Origin: CAWBJO01 sp963789175
GTDB lineage: Bacteria > Pseudomonadota > Alphaproteobacteria > Rhizobiales > Aestuariivirgaceae
Reading direction: 5' to 3'
DNA: 64,000 nucleotides
NCBI GenBank assembly: GCA_963789175.1
Contig: CAWBJO010000007.1
Coordinates: 930,001-994,000 of the forward strand
In this document: one piece after another, positions 17,441 through 25,537 of the stretch
How the letters are laid out: each line of letters opens with the position of its first letter
How positions within the stretch are numbered: the first letter of the stretch is position 1
The notes under the pieces: model-generated
What the model was told of the DNA's origin: nothing
Database searches by the model: none
The model's input: the letters and a program-made list of their open reading frames with translations, nothing else
Position numbers and translations under genes: made by a program

Positions 17441-18046
17441 CTAGAGCCACGGCCGCGACGCCGACTGGACGGCTTCGTAGCGGTCGATCGCCTCCGCCTT
17501 CTCGAGCGTCAGGCCGATGTCGTCGAGACCGTTGAGGAGGCAGTGTTTGCGGAACGGATCGATGTCGAACCGGATCGTGCCGCCGTCCGGCCCGCGGATC
17601 GTCTGCTCCGCGAGGTCGACGGTGATCGTGGCGTTGGCGCCCCGCTCGGCGTCGTCCATCAGCTTCTTGAGATCGTCGGCGCCGACCCTGATCGGGAGGA
17701 TGCCGTTCTTGAAGCAGTTGTTGTAGAAGATGTCGGCGAACGACGTCGAGATGATGCAGCGGATGCCGAAGTCGAGCAGCGCCCACGGCGCATGCTCCCG
17801 CGACGAGCCGCAGCCGAAATTGTCGCCCGCCACCAGAATCTGCGCCTTGCGGTACTGCGGCTTGTTGAGCACGAATTCCGGCTTCTCCTTGCCCGCTTCG
17901 TCGTAGCGCATCTCGAAGAACAGTGCCGAGCCGAGGCCGGTGCGCTTGATCGTCTTCAGGAACTGTTTCGGGATGATCATGTCGGTGTCGACGTTGATCA
18001 GCGGGAAGGGAGCGGCATTTCCGGTGAGGGTGGTGAATTTCTGCAT
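17441..18046 (-). CDS. leuD: 3-isopropylmalate dehydratase small subunit
   Basis: A 201-aa aconitase-swivel-domain subunit that pairs with LeuC to isomerise 2- to 3-isopropylmalate. The family marks PLINVDTDMIIPKQFL and GDNFGCGSSREHAPWAL are clear. I start at the ATG at 18046 (MQKFTTLTG), which gives the standard length; an upstream ATG at 18112 would add 22 polar residues. It is transcribed with leuB but lies 4.5 kb from leuC, with unrelated genes in between. Confidence 0.95.
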   Translation of the reverse strand: MQKFTTLTGNAAPFPLINVDTDMIIPKQFLKTIKRTGLGSALFFEMRYDEAGKEKPEFVLNKPQYRKAQILVAGDNFGCGSSREHAPWALLDFGIRCIISTSFADIFYNNCFKNGILPIRVGADDLKKLMDDAERGANATITVDLAEQTIRGPDGGTIRFDIDPFRKHCLLNGLDDIGLTLEKAEAIDRYEAVQSASRPWL

Positions 18047-18225
18047 GGGGCTGCCTGTTCTCGGGCGCTCGGGATCCGGGTTTGTCTTGGCGGTTTCGGC
18101 CTTTCCGGTCAAGCCGGCAACATGAACGGAAGCTAAATGCCGCCCTCAGATTCCATTCAGCCCTCGCCGCTTAAAACGGTGGTCAACAAGGTGTTCGGCT
18201 CATTCCGGCACCCTCGAAAAGGAGA

Positions 18226-18477
18226 ATGAAGATGTTCCGTAAAGCTCTTATCGCAGTGGTTGCCACCGCCGCTCTCGCCGCCGGCGCCACCGCCGCCACC
18301 GCCAAGACCCACGTCGATTTCAACATCGGCATCGGCACCCCGGGCTTCTACTACGGCCCGAGCTACGGCTACTACCCCGTCTATGACGATGACTGCCACT
18401 ATGTGAAGGTCAAGAAGTGGGTGAAGTACAAGGGCGCCTGGCACAAGAAGTACGTGAAGAAGCTCGTCTGCTACTAG
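18226..18477 (+). CDS. Small secreted tyrosine/lysine-rich protein, 83 aa
   Basis: An 83-aa protein with a clear signal peptide (MKMFRKALIAVVATAALAAG, cleavage probably after ATAATA). The mature part of about 57 residues splits in two: an aromatic half with repeated Gly-Tyr (FYYGPSYGYYPVY) and a lysine/tryptophan half (VKVKKWVKYKGAWHKKYVKK). Two cysteines, in DDDCHY and LVCY, could form a disulfide. AAGGAG precedes the ATG and a strong terminator follows, so it is a self-contained gene. I know of similar small alphaproteobacterial exported proteins but no function. Confidence 0.78.
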   Translation: MKMFRKALIAVVATAALAAGATAATAKTHVDFNIGIGTPGFYYGPSYGYYPVYDDDCHYVKVKKWVKYKGAWHKKYVKKLVCY

Positions 18478-18555
18478 GCCGACGACGAATTTCTGAAGCC
18501 CCCGGAACCCCGCGACCCCCCGCACCGCAATCCCGCCCGGCGGCTTCAGTCAAGG

Positions 18556-18593
18556 ACCGGCCACAGGTGCCCGCCTGTGGCCGGTCTGCTTTT
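18556..18593 (+). terminator. Strong intrinsic terminator after the small secreted protein gene
   Basis: A perfect 12-bp stem (ACCGGCCACAGG / CCTGTGGCCGGT) with a 6-nt loop, followed by CTGCTTTT. It separates the small secreted protein from the flavin monooxygenase gene. A second 7-bp hairpin (CACGGGC/GCCCGTG, 18595-18620) follows directly, just upstream of the next ATG. Confidence 0.85.
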
Positions 18594-18645
18594 GCACGGG
18601 CGCATTGTTCCCTGCCCGTGGGCGCTCTAGCATGGGCATCCACGC

Positions 18646-20334
18646 ATGACGGCTCCCCACGCGCCCATTTCCTCGCCCGATCTCGACCCACGGCCGGTAA
18701 CGGTCTTCGGTCCCGATTTTCCCTTTCCCTATGACGACTGGGTGAGAAGCCCCCTTGGCCTGGGGCGCATCCCGCCCGAGCGCCACGGCGAAGAGGTCGC
18801 CATCGTCGGGGCCGGCATCGCCGGCGTTGCCGCCGCCTACGAGCTCATGCGGATGGGCGTGAAGCCGGTGATATATGAGCCGGGCCGCATCGGCGGCCGC
18901 CTGCGTTCCGAGCCGTTCCAGAGCGCGCCCGGCATCATCGCCGAGCTCGGCGGAATGCGCTTCCCCGTCTCGGGAACCTCCTTCTACCACTATGTCGACG
19001 TGCTCGGCCTCGACAGCGCGCCGTTCCCGAACCCTTTGTCGCCCGCCTCGCCCTCCACCGTCATCGATCTCGAAGGCATCACTCACTACGTGGAAACCCC
19101 GCAGGACTTGCCGCCCGTCTTCCAGGAGATCGCCCGCGACTGGCAGAAGGCCCTCGAGGAAGGCGCCGGCTTCTCCGCCCTCCAGCGCCACATCCGCGCC
19201 CGTGACGTTCCGGCCCTCAAGGAGCACTGGAACCGGCTCATCCCAATCTGGGACGACCGCAGCTTCTACGATTTCGTCGCGACCTCCTATGCGTTCGCCG
19301 GACGATCCTTCCTCCATCGCGAGATGTTCGGCCAGGTCGGCTTCGGCACCGGCGGATGGGATTCCGACTATCCGAACTCGATGCTCGAAATCCTTCGCGT
19401 CGTGGCGACCAACTGCGATGAGGACCAGCGCTATGTCGTCGGCGGCGTGGAGCAGCTGCCCCGCGGCCTATGGGCTGCGGAACCTGAGTGCGCCCACTGG
19501 CCGTCCGGCACGTCTCTCGCCCGCCTCCACGACGGCGCGCCGCGCCCGGCCGTTATCGCCATTCGCCGCAGTCCCGGCGGCCGTTTCGCCGTGACCGACC
19601 GGTGGAACACCACGCGCACCTATGCCGCCGTGCTCGTGACCTGCCAGAGCTGGCTTCTGACCACCCAGATGCAGACCGACGAGGATCTCTTTTCCCAGAA
19701 GACGTGGATGGCGCTCGACCGGACCCGCTACATGCAGTCGGCCAAGACCTTCGTCATGGTCGACCGGCCCTTCTGGAAGGACAAGGATCCCGGAACCGGT
19801 CGCGACACCATGAGCATGACGCTCACCGATCGGCTGACGCGCGGCACCTACCTTTTCGACAACGGACCCGATCGGCCCGGGGTCATCTGCCTGTCCTACA
19901 GCTGGATGAGCGATGCCTTGAAGATGCTGCCGCTCCCCGTCGACCGCCGGGTGCGCCTGGCTCTCGATGCCCTCAGGAAAATCTATCCCGGTGTCGATAT
20001 CGAGGCCCACATCATCGGCGATCCGATCACCGTTTCCTGGGAAGCCGACCCGAATTTCCTCGGTGCCTTCAAGGGCGCCCTCCCGGGTCACTATCGCTAC
20101 AATCACCGAATGTACTGCCATTTCATGCAGGACAAGCTTCCGCCCGCCGAGCGGGGGATTTTTCTTGCTGGCGACGACATTTCCTGGACTCCGGGATGGG
20201 TGGAGGGCGCCGTCCAGACCGCCCTCAATGCCGTCTGGGGCATCATGCATCACCTTGGCGGCCGCACGGCCGCCGGGAATCCCGGCCCCGGCGATCGCTT
20301 TGCGGATTTGGCGCCGCTCGATCTCGGCGACTAG
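18646..20334 (+). CDS. Tryptophan 2-monooxygenase-like flavin monoamine oxidase (IaaM family)
   Basis: A 562-aa flavoenzyme of the amine-oxidase superfamily. The FAD motif VAIVGAGIAGVAAAYEL starts near residue 51, followed by YEPGRIGGRLRSE and AELGGMRFPVSGT. The C-terminal FLAGDDISWTPGWVEGAVQT and NAVWGIMHHLGG track the Pseudomonas/Agrobacterium IaaM proteins, and the length is close to IaaM (about 557). IaaM converts tryptophan to indole-3-acetamide, the first step of one auxin route; relatives oxidise other amino acids. No iaaH-like amidase is in the window. It sits between leuD and leuC on the opposite strand. The substrate is not established. Confidence 0.8.
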   Translation: MTAPHAPISSPDLDPRPVTVFGPDFPFPYDDWVRSPLGLGRIPPERHGEEVAIVGAGIAGVAAAYELMRMGVKPVIYEPGRIGGRLRSEPFQSAPGIIAELGGMRFPVSGTSFYHYVDVLGLDSAPFPNPLSPASPSTVIDLEGITHYVETPQDLPPVFQEIARDWQKALEEGAGFSALQRHIRARDVPALKEHWNRLIPIWDDRSFYDFVATSYAFAGRSFLHREMFGQVGFGTGGWDSDYPNSMLEILRVVATNCDEDQRYVVGGVEQLPRGLWAAEPECAHWPSGTSLARLHDGAPRPAVIAIRRSPGGRFAVTDRWNTTRTYAAVLVTCQSWLLTTQMQTDEDLFSQKTWMALDRTRYMQSAKTFVMVDRPFWKDKDPGTGRDTMSMTLTDRLTRGTYLFDNGPDRPGVICLSYSWMSDALKMLPLPVDRRVRLALDALRKIYPGVDIEAHIIGDPITVSWEADPNFLGAFKGALPGHYRYNHRMYCHFMQDKLPPAERGIFLAGDDISWTPGWVEGAVQTALNAVWGIMHHLGGRTAAGNPGPGDRFADLAPLDLGD

Positions 20335-20520
20335 CTAGGGCGCGGCACCGTAGGTGCTGATCAGGTACCACAAGAGATAGACGGCAAGGCCGAAGCCGAC
20401 CGTCCGCCCGAGCCTCTTGCCCCACACCACCGTCCAATCGTTGTCGTCGTCCGGAGGCACGTCCGGGTCCGGCGTCTGCCGATCGCGGTTCCGCTCCGGC
20501 CCACGGCCCCATCCGGTCAC
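20335..20520 (-). CDS. Small single-pass membrane protein, 61 aa
   Basis: A 61-aa protein whose GTG start at 20520 overlaps the stop of the upstream zincin gene (GTGA). The N-terminal 38 residues are charged and proline-rich (RQTPDPDVPPDDDNDW), followed by one transmembrane helix (TVGFGLAVYLLWYLI) and a short tail. There is no recognised family. The overlap suggests coupled translation with the zincin. Its stop abuts the stop of the converging flavoenzyme at a CTAGCTAG sequence. Confidence 0.6.
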   Translation of the reverse strand: MTGWGRGPERNRDRQTPDPDVPPDDDNDWTVVWGKRLGRTVGFGLAVYLLWYLISTYGAAP

Positions 20521-20942
20521 GCCCCTGCTCCCGCGACGATCTTGTCCATGTCCTCGTCGGAAAGGCCGAAATGGTGGCCGATCTCGTGGACGAGTACATG
20601 GGTGACGAGGGCACCTAGCGTTTCGTGATGTTCGGCCCAATAGTCGAGGATGGGCCGCCGATAGAGGAAGACGATGTTGGGAAGCTGCCCCGACCGCGGG
20701 CCGCCGCCGTCCTGGGCCAGGCCGACCCCCTGGAAGAGACCGAGGATGTCGAATTCCGACTGCGCCCCGAGCTCCTGAAGCACGTCCTCGCTCGGAAAAT
20801 CGACGACGCGGATGATGACGCCCTCGCACAGCGACCGGAAGGTCTTGGGCAGCTGCGCAAAGGCGCGTTCCGCCATCGTCTCGATGTCCTCGATGCCGGG
20901 GGCCTCGAGCTTCGCCCACGCAATGTCGGATGGTGCCGCCAT
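20517..20942 (-). CDS. Small zincin-type metallopeptidase (COG3824-like)
   Basis: A 141-aa cytoplasmic protein with the zinc motif HEIGHHFGLSDEDMD near residues 119-133, as in the minimal metallopeptidase-fold family (COG3824). Upstream residues GVIIRVVDFPSEDVL and GQLPNIVFLYRRPIL form the edge strands. The short length fits this family, for which peptidase activity has not generally been shown. It is followed by a GTG-overlapping membrane mini-protein and preceded by another small membrane protein gene, all on the minus strand between leuD and pyrF. Confidence 0.82.
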   Translation of the reverse strand: MAAPSDIAWAKLEAPGIEDIETMAERAFAQLPKTFRSLCEGVIIRVVDFPSEDVLQELGAQSEFDILGLFQGVGLAQDGGGPRSGQLPNIVFLYRRPILDYWAEHHETLGALVTHVLVHEIGHHFGLSDEDMDKIVAGAGA

Positions 20943-20988
20943 GCAGTCAGAATGGCACGCCGGCTACGAGTTTGGAAATGCTCGGGTT

Positions 20989-21129
20989 CTACTCGCTGAT
21001 CTCGACGGCGATGCTGCGCTCGGCTTGAACCGTAGCAAGTGCGGCCATGGCTCCGGTGGCGATGGTCGCGGCGACCAGCGCCATGAGGATGCGTCGCAGG
21101 AACTGGGCGTCTGCCTCAGGCATCGTCAT
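20989..21129 (-). CDS. Small membrane or secreted protein, 46 aa
   Basis: A 46-aa peptide starting at the ATG at 21129 behind a strong ribosome-binding site (GGAGGAG, about 8 nt upstream). It has one hydrophobic helix (ILMALVAATIATGAMAALA) followed by VQAERSIAVEISE, so it is either a single-pass membrane protein or a very short exported peptide. No family is recognised. It lies 46 nt upstream of the zincin gene on the same strand and may be co-transcribed with it. Confidence 0.55.
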   Translation of the reverse strand: MTMPEADAQFLRRILMALVAATIATGAMAALATVQAERSIAVEISE

Positions 21130-21443
21130 GGTAGTGTCTCCTCCAGGTGGCTGGCCCTGCGCCAGCTCGTGTTGGAGCAACCCTACACTGCGAATCATAA
21201 CCCCCGCCTTAATGCGCCGTTTAGCCGACGTTAATACAATAGCCCGAGCACATGCCAAGGACGATCACTGACTGGAATCGAAATTTATTTCTGGCGTGGC
21301 AAAATTCGTTAAGGCGCTACGAGCGCGCGAATCGCTGTGCGCGATTCGACCCCGCACGATTGCAACCTCGAATCAGGACGGTTAATGCTGGCAATTCGAC
21401 GCTGCAGCGTGGGCCGCGCTGGCGATTTTGAAAGGCAGGCGAA
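21130..21443. other. 314-bp intergenic region upstream of pyrF
   Basis: Less GC-rich than its surroundings (ATTTATTTCT, GTTAATACAATAG), which suits promoter DNA for the divergent small gene and pyrF. It contains one perfect hairpin, CGAATCGC-TGTGC-GCGATTCG, at 21328-21348. I see no gene in it. Confidence 0.5.
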
Positions 21444-22178
21444 GTGCAAGGCGAGCGGTCTTCGGAACTGGAACTTCCGCCCCGCGAGCGCTTGATCGTC
21501 GCGCTCGATGTCCCTGACGTGGCTCGGGCCGAGGCGCTCGTCGATCGCCTGAGCGACGCGGCCGTCTTCTACAAGATCGGGATGCAGCTCCAGTTCACCG
21601 GCGGGCTAGACCTTGCACGCCGCCTGATCGATCGGCGCAAGAAGGTCTTTCTCGATTCGAAGCTGTTCGACATCGACGAAACCGTGACGGGTTCCGTGGC
21701 CAACATCGCCCGAATGGGGGCGACCTTCCTGACCATCCATGGTGTCGGGGCGACCGTCCGGGCCGCCGTTCGCGGCCGCGGCGAAAGCTCCCTGCGCCTC
21801 CTTGCCGTTACCGCGTTGACCAGCCTCGATGCCGCCGACTTGGCCGAGCTCGGCATCGATTGCTCGGTCGGCGACTATGTCGTCCGGCGGGCACGCAACG
21901 CCCTGGCGGCGGGCTGCGACGGCGTCATCGCCTCGGGGCAGGAAGCGTCGCGAATTCGGGACCTGGCTGGCGAACGGTTTTTGATCGTCACGCCGGGCAT
22001 TCGGTCGGCCGGCACCGCCCATCACGATCAGAAGCGGGTGGCGACGCCGCAAGCGGCGATCGCCTCGGGTGCCGACTATCTCGTCGTCGGCCGCGAGATC
22101 ACCCAGAGTTCCGACCCGGTCGCAGCCGCCGACAACGTCGTCCGCCAGATCGAGGCGGCGCTCGGCGGGATCATTTGA
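21444..22178 (+). CDS. pyrF: Orotidine 5'-phosphate decarboxylase
   Basis: A 244-aa TIM-barrel enzyme that decarboxylates OMP to UMP, the last step of de novo pyrimidine synthesis. The catalytic Asp-Lys-Asp set is D71, K73 and D76 in FLDSKLFDIDETV; LIVALDVPD opens the barrel, and VTPGIRSAG plus DYLVVGREIT bind phosphate. I use the GTG at 21444 as start, giving a slightly long polar leader. The last 8 nt overlap the converging GFA gene. Confidence 0.94.
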   Translation: MQGERSSELELPPRERLIVALDVPDVARAEALVDRLSDAAVFYKIGMQLQFTGGLDLARRLIDRRKKVFLDSKLFDIDETVTGSVANIARMGATFLTIHGVGATVRAAVRGRGESSLRLLAVTALTSLDAADLAELGIDCSVGDYVVRRARNALAAGCDGVIASGQEASRIRDLAGERFLIVTPGIRSAGTAHHDQKRVATPQAAIASGADYLVVGREITQSSDPVAAADNVVRQIEAALGGII

Positions 22179-22581
22179 ACGGCCTGTTCCCGGCGAAGTG
22201 CACGATCCCCTCCGGCAGCCCGATCCAGTGGTGCATCCTGTCGTCCCACACCGAATATTGCGGCGCGGGGAAATCCGGTTCCGCGAAGATGCCGACGGCG
22301 ATGCCAATCGTGCCGGGGAAGGCATCGGCTTCCCAATAGACCGTCGTGCCGCACCGCGGGCAGAAATGGTTGGTCAGTGTCCGCCCCTCCTGGCCGGCGC
22401 GAGTGAACTGCGCCGTCGGCCCGGCGATGCGGACCTGTTCCTCCTGGTAGTAGGCGTTGAACCCGTGCGTGCTGCCCGTGCGCCGCTGGCAGGAGAGGCA
22501 ATGGCAGATGCCGACGCGCACCGGTTCGCCCGCGGCCGACAGGCGCAGCTCTCCGCATTGGCATGCGCCTTCGCGTTCCAT
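22171..22581 (-). CDS. GFA-family zinc-binding protein (glutathione-dependent formaldehyde-activating-like)
   Basis: A 136-aa protein of the GFA/CENP-V fold. The zinc ligands are in GACQCGELRL (C7, C9), VGICHCLSCQRRTGS (C26, C28, C31) and FCPRCGTTVYWE. Members include the Gfa enzyme that condenses formaldehyde with glutathione, but most are uncharacterised and nothing here proves that activity. It follows leuC by 25 nt on the same strand and overlaps pyrF by 8 nt at its 3' end. Confidence 0.85.
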   Translation of the reverse strand: MEREGACQCGELRLSAAGEPVRVGICHCLSCQRRTGSTHGFNAYYQEEQVRIAGPTAQFTRAGQEGRTLTNHFCPRCGTTVYWEADAFPGTIGIAVGIFAEPDFPAPQYSVWDDRMHHWIGLPEGIVHFAGNRPFK

Positions 22582-22606
22582 GGGCGGCTCTTTCCTTTTT
22601 TCGGGC

Positions 22607-24013
22607 CTAGTGCCAGTGGCGGATGTCGACGAAGCGTCCCGCGATCGCCGCCGCCGCAGCCATCTGCGGCGAGACGAGGTGGGTGCGCCCCTTGTAGCCC
22701 TGCCGGCCCTCGAAATTTCGGTTGGAGGTCGATGCGCAACGCTCGTGCGGCTTGAGCTGGTCGGGGTTCATGCCGAGGCACATCGAGCAACCGGGCTCGC
22801 GCCATTCGAAGCCCGCCGCCTTGAAGATGCGATCGAGGCCTTCCGCCTCCGCTTGCGCCTTCACGAGTCCCGATGCCGGAACCACCATGGCCGAAACCTT
22901 TTCGTGCACCCGCCGCCCGCCGATGACGGTAGCTGCGGCGCGAAGGTCTTCGATGCGTCCGTTGGTGCACGAACCGATGAACACCTTGTCGATGGCGATG
23001 TCGGTGATCTTGGTGCCCGGCGTGAGCCCCATATAGTCGAGCGCCCGCTTCTTCGACTGCCGTTTCGTCTCGTCGGCGATCTCGTCGGGATCGGGCACCT
23101 TCCCGGTCACCGCGACTACGTCCTCGGGGCTCGTGCCCCACGACACGATGGGCGGCAGCCGTGTCGCATCGAGCTTCACCACGCGGTCGAAGTGGGCACC
23201 GTCGTCGCTTTTGAGCGTATGCCAATGCTCTACCGCCCGATCCCAAGCCGTGCCTTTCGGAGCGAGGGGCCGGTCCTTGAGATAAACGAAGGCTTTCTCG
23301 TCGGGTGCGATCATTCCGGCCCGCGCCCCACCCTCGATCGACATGTTGCACACCGTCATCCGGCCTTCCATGGAGAGATCCATGATGGCATCGCCGCAAT
23401 ATTCGATGACGTGTCCGGTTCCGCCCGCCGTCCCGATCTCGCCGATGATCGCCAGGATGATGTCCTTGGCGGTGGCACCGTCGGCGAGATTGCCCGCGAC
23501 TTCGACCTTCATGTTGCGGGCCTTGGTCTGGATGAGCGTCTGCGTGGCGAGCACGTGCTCGACTTCCGACGTTCCGATGCCGTGCGCCAGTGCGCCGAAC
23601 GCTCCATGGGTCGAGGTGTGGCTGTCGCCGCAGACGACGATTGTGCCGGGCAGCGTGAAGCCCTGTTCGGGACCGATGGCGTGAACGATGCCTTGTCGCC
23701 GGTCGAGTTCGTCGAAATAGGTGATGCCGAATTCCTTGGCGTTGCGGGCCAGCGTCTCGATCTGGGCGCGGCTTTCCGGTTCGGCGATGCCCTGGCTGCG
23801 ATCGGTCGTCGGCACGTTGTGGTCGACGACGGCGAGGGTCTTCTCCGGATGGCGGACCTTGCGGCCCGTCAACCTCAGCCCCTCGAATGCCTGCGGGCTC
23901 GTCACCTCATGGACGAGATGCCGGTCGACATAGAGCAGGCAGGTGCCGTCCGGCGCCTCGTGCACCAGGTGGTCGTCCCAGATCTTGTCGTAAAGCGTGC
24001 GGGCCTTCGCCAT
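22607..24013 (-). CDS. leuC: 3-isopropylmalate dehydratase large subunit
   Basis: A 468-aa aconitase-family subunit. The [4Fe-4S] cysteines are in FIGSCTNGR and PGCSMCLGMN, and the N-terminal MAKARTLYDKIWDDH, DRHLVHEVTSPQAF and CGDSHTSTHGAFG stretches are those of LeuC. It acts with LeuD in leucine synthesis. The position just after rplS and a methyltransferase is usual for Hyphomicrobiales; what is less usual is the group of unrelated genes between it and leuD. Confidence 0.97.
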   Translation of the reverse strand: MAKARTLYDKIWDDHLVHEAPDGTCLLYVDRHLVHEVTSPQAFEGLRLTGRKVRHPEKTLAVVDHNVPTTDRSQGIAEPESRAQIETLARNAKEFGITYFDELDRRQGIVHAIGPEQGFTLPGTIVVCGDSHTSTHGAFGALAHGIGTSEVEHVLATQTLIQTKARNMKVEVAGNLADGATAKDIILAIIGEIGTAGGTGHVIEYCGDAIMDLSMEGRMTVCNMSIEGGARAGMIAPDEKAFVYLKDRPLAPKGTAWDRAVEHWHTLKSDDGAHFDRVVKLDATRLPPIVSWGTSPEDVVAVTGKVPDPDEIADETKRQSKKRALDYMGLTPGTKITDIAIDKVFIGSCTNGRIEDLRAAATVIGGRRVHEKVSAMVVPASGLVKAQAEAEGLDRIFKAAGFEWREPGCSMCLGMNPDQLKPHERCASTSNRNFEGRQGYKGRTHLVSPQMAAAAAIAGRFVDIRHWH

Positions 24014-24095
24014 GTCCGATGTCCAGTTGGGTATTGATCGGGCGCAAAACTAGTGTGGCCCCGCCCCTTTGTCACGAGCCAAGGCGGAAACCCGG

Positions 24096-24917
24096 TCAGT
24101 CCCTTATCGCCTTGATGGAAAAGGAAAGCGGCAGCCGGGGATGGCCCTTCGGCAGGCGGTACATGCCGGGGCTCTCCGCCATCTCCTCGAAGAACGGGGC
24201 GAACGGCCACGGCAGCTCCTCGTGCTCGTGCACGAAGACGAGCCTCAGCTCCGCCTCCAGCATCGCCATGATCACGTCGCTCAGCGGGTGGATCCAGTTG
24301 TAGTTGCGGCGATGGACGAGCTGGGTCGTGTCGCCGGTGTAGGTGGTTTCATCGTCGGTCGCGATCGGGGCATCTGGTGGCGTCCGGAAATCGTAGCCCG
24401 GTCGAAGCCCCGGGTCCCTTTCATCGAGCATGCTGAGCGAGGGATGTCCCTCGGCGAGATACACGAAGCCGCCCCGCGCCAGCAACGAGGCGACGACCTT
24501 GGCCCAGCGGCGGATGTCCGGCAGCCACGGGATGGCGCCCCAGCTCGACAAGACGATGTCGAATGTCCCGTCCACCAGCGAGCGCGCATCATAGACGTTG
24601 CCTTCGACGAAGGTTGCGGCAATGCCGAGCTCGCGGGCGAGCGACCGCGCGTTGGCGATGGCGACCGGCGAGAAATCGAGCCCGGTGACCTCGGCGCCCT
24701 GCCTGGCCAGCGCCAGCGTGTCGAGCCCGAAATGGCACTGCAGGTGCGCGAGCCGGCGCCCCTTGACGTCGCCGAGCTCGCGATCTTCGATCGGCAAGAG
24801 CCGGTTGTCGCCGCGCCTCAGCGCGTCGATGTCGTAGAAGCCCGTGCTGTCGCGCCAGTGAATCTGGGCCCGTTCGTCCCAGGTGCGGCGATTGGTTGCG
24901 AAATAGTCGTCGGCCAT
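24096..24917 (-). CDS. Class I SAM-dependent methyltransferase
   Basis: A 273-aa cytoplasmic methyltransferase. Motif I is AHLQCHFGLDTLALARQGAEVTG broken as LQCHFGLDTL with the acidic end of strand 2 in VTGLDFSPVAI; motif IV is FDIVLSSWGAI. The C-terminal region (HPLSDVIMAMLEAELRLVF) is as in small-molecule methyltransferases. The substrate is not evident. It starts 39 nt after rplS and is followed by leuC, so it is probably read through from the ribosomal operon. Confidence 0.85.
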   Translation of the reverse strand: MADDYFATNRRTWDERAQIHWRDSTGFYDIDALRRGDNRLLPIEDRELGDVKGRRLAHLQCHFGLDTLALARQGAEVTGLDFSPVAIANARSLARELGIAATFVEGNVYDARSLVDGTFDIVLSSWGAIPWLPDIRRWAKVVASLLARGGFVYLAEGHPSLSMLDERDPGLRPGYDFRTPPDAPIATDDETTYTGDTTQLVHRRNYNWIHPLSDVIMAMLEAELRLVFVHEHEELPWPFAPFFEEMAESPGMYRLPKGHPRLPLSFSIKAIRD

Positions 24918-24956
24918 GGCCGTGCCCGCCGAAGTGGAAGGAGGAGCTGCGAAAGC

Positions 24957-25472
24957 TCAGGCCTTGGCTTTGGCCTTGCCCTTCTCGGCCTTCTTGGCCT
25001 TGCGCTCCGCCTTTGCCTTGGCCTTCTCGGCGGAATCCGCGGCAGGCGCCCCGTCCGCTGCAACCTGGCTCGCCGCCGCCGCCACCGCTTCGTCGGCGGC
25101 CTCCTCCATGAGGGTCCGCTGCCGCTCGGTGATGCGTGCCGACTTGCCCGTCCGCCCGCGCAGGTAATAGAGCTTGGCGCGCCGGACGGCGCCGCGACGG
25201 ACGACCTTGATCGAGTCGATCAGCGGCGAAAACACGGGAAACACGCGCTCGACGCCTTCGCCGTAAGAGATTTTGCGGACCGTGAAGTTTTCGTTGAGGC
25301 CGGAACCGGCGCGGGCGATGACGACGCCCTCATAGGCCTGCACCCGGGTGCGGTCGCCTTCGACCACCCGAACGTTGACGATGACCGTATCGCCCGGTGA
25401 AAACGGCGGGATTCCGCGCTTGGCGCCGATCTTTTCGGCCTGTTCTTTTTCGATCTGTTGGATGATGTTCAT
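24957..25472 (-). CDS. rplS: 50S ribosomal protein L19, with lysine/alanine-rich tail
   Basis: A 171-aa protein. Residues 1-115 are a normal L19 (PPFSPGDTVIVNVRVVEG, YEGVVIARAGSGLNENFTVR, VRRAKLYYLRGRTGKSARI), at the interface of the two ribosomal subunits. Residues about 120-171 are an alanine/lysine tail (AEKAKAKAERKAKKAEKGK), probably disordered and RNA-binding. It is the last gene of the ffh-rpsP-rimM-trmD-rplS order. Confidence 0.97.
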   Translation of the reverse strand: MNIIQQIEKEQAEKIGAKRGIPPFSPGDTVIVNVRVVEGDRTRVQAYEGVVIARAGSGLNENFTVRKISYGEGVERVFPVFSPLIDSIKVVRRGAVRRAKLYYLRGRTGKSARITERQRTLMEEAADEAVAAAASQVAADGAPAADSAEKAKAKAERKAKKAEKGKAKAKA

Positions 25473-25537
25473 GGCCAGCAATCCTTTGAGTTGGCGGTAT
25501 TTACTCCCGGGGGTCCGGGAATGCAAATCCTTTGGCC

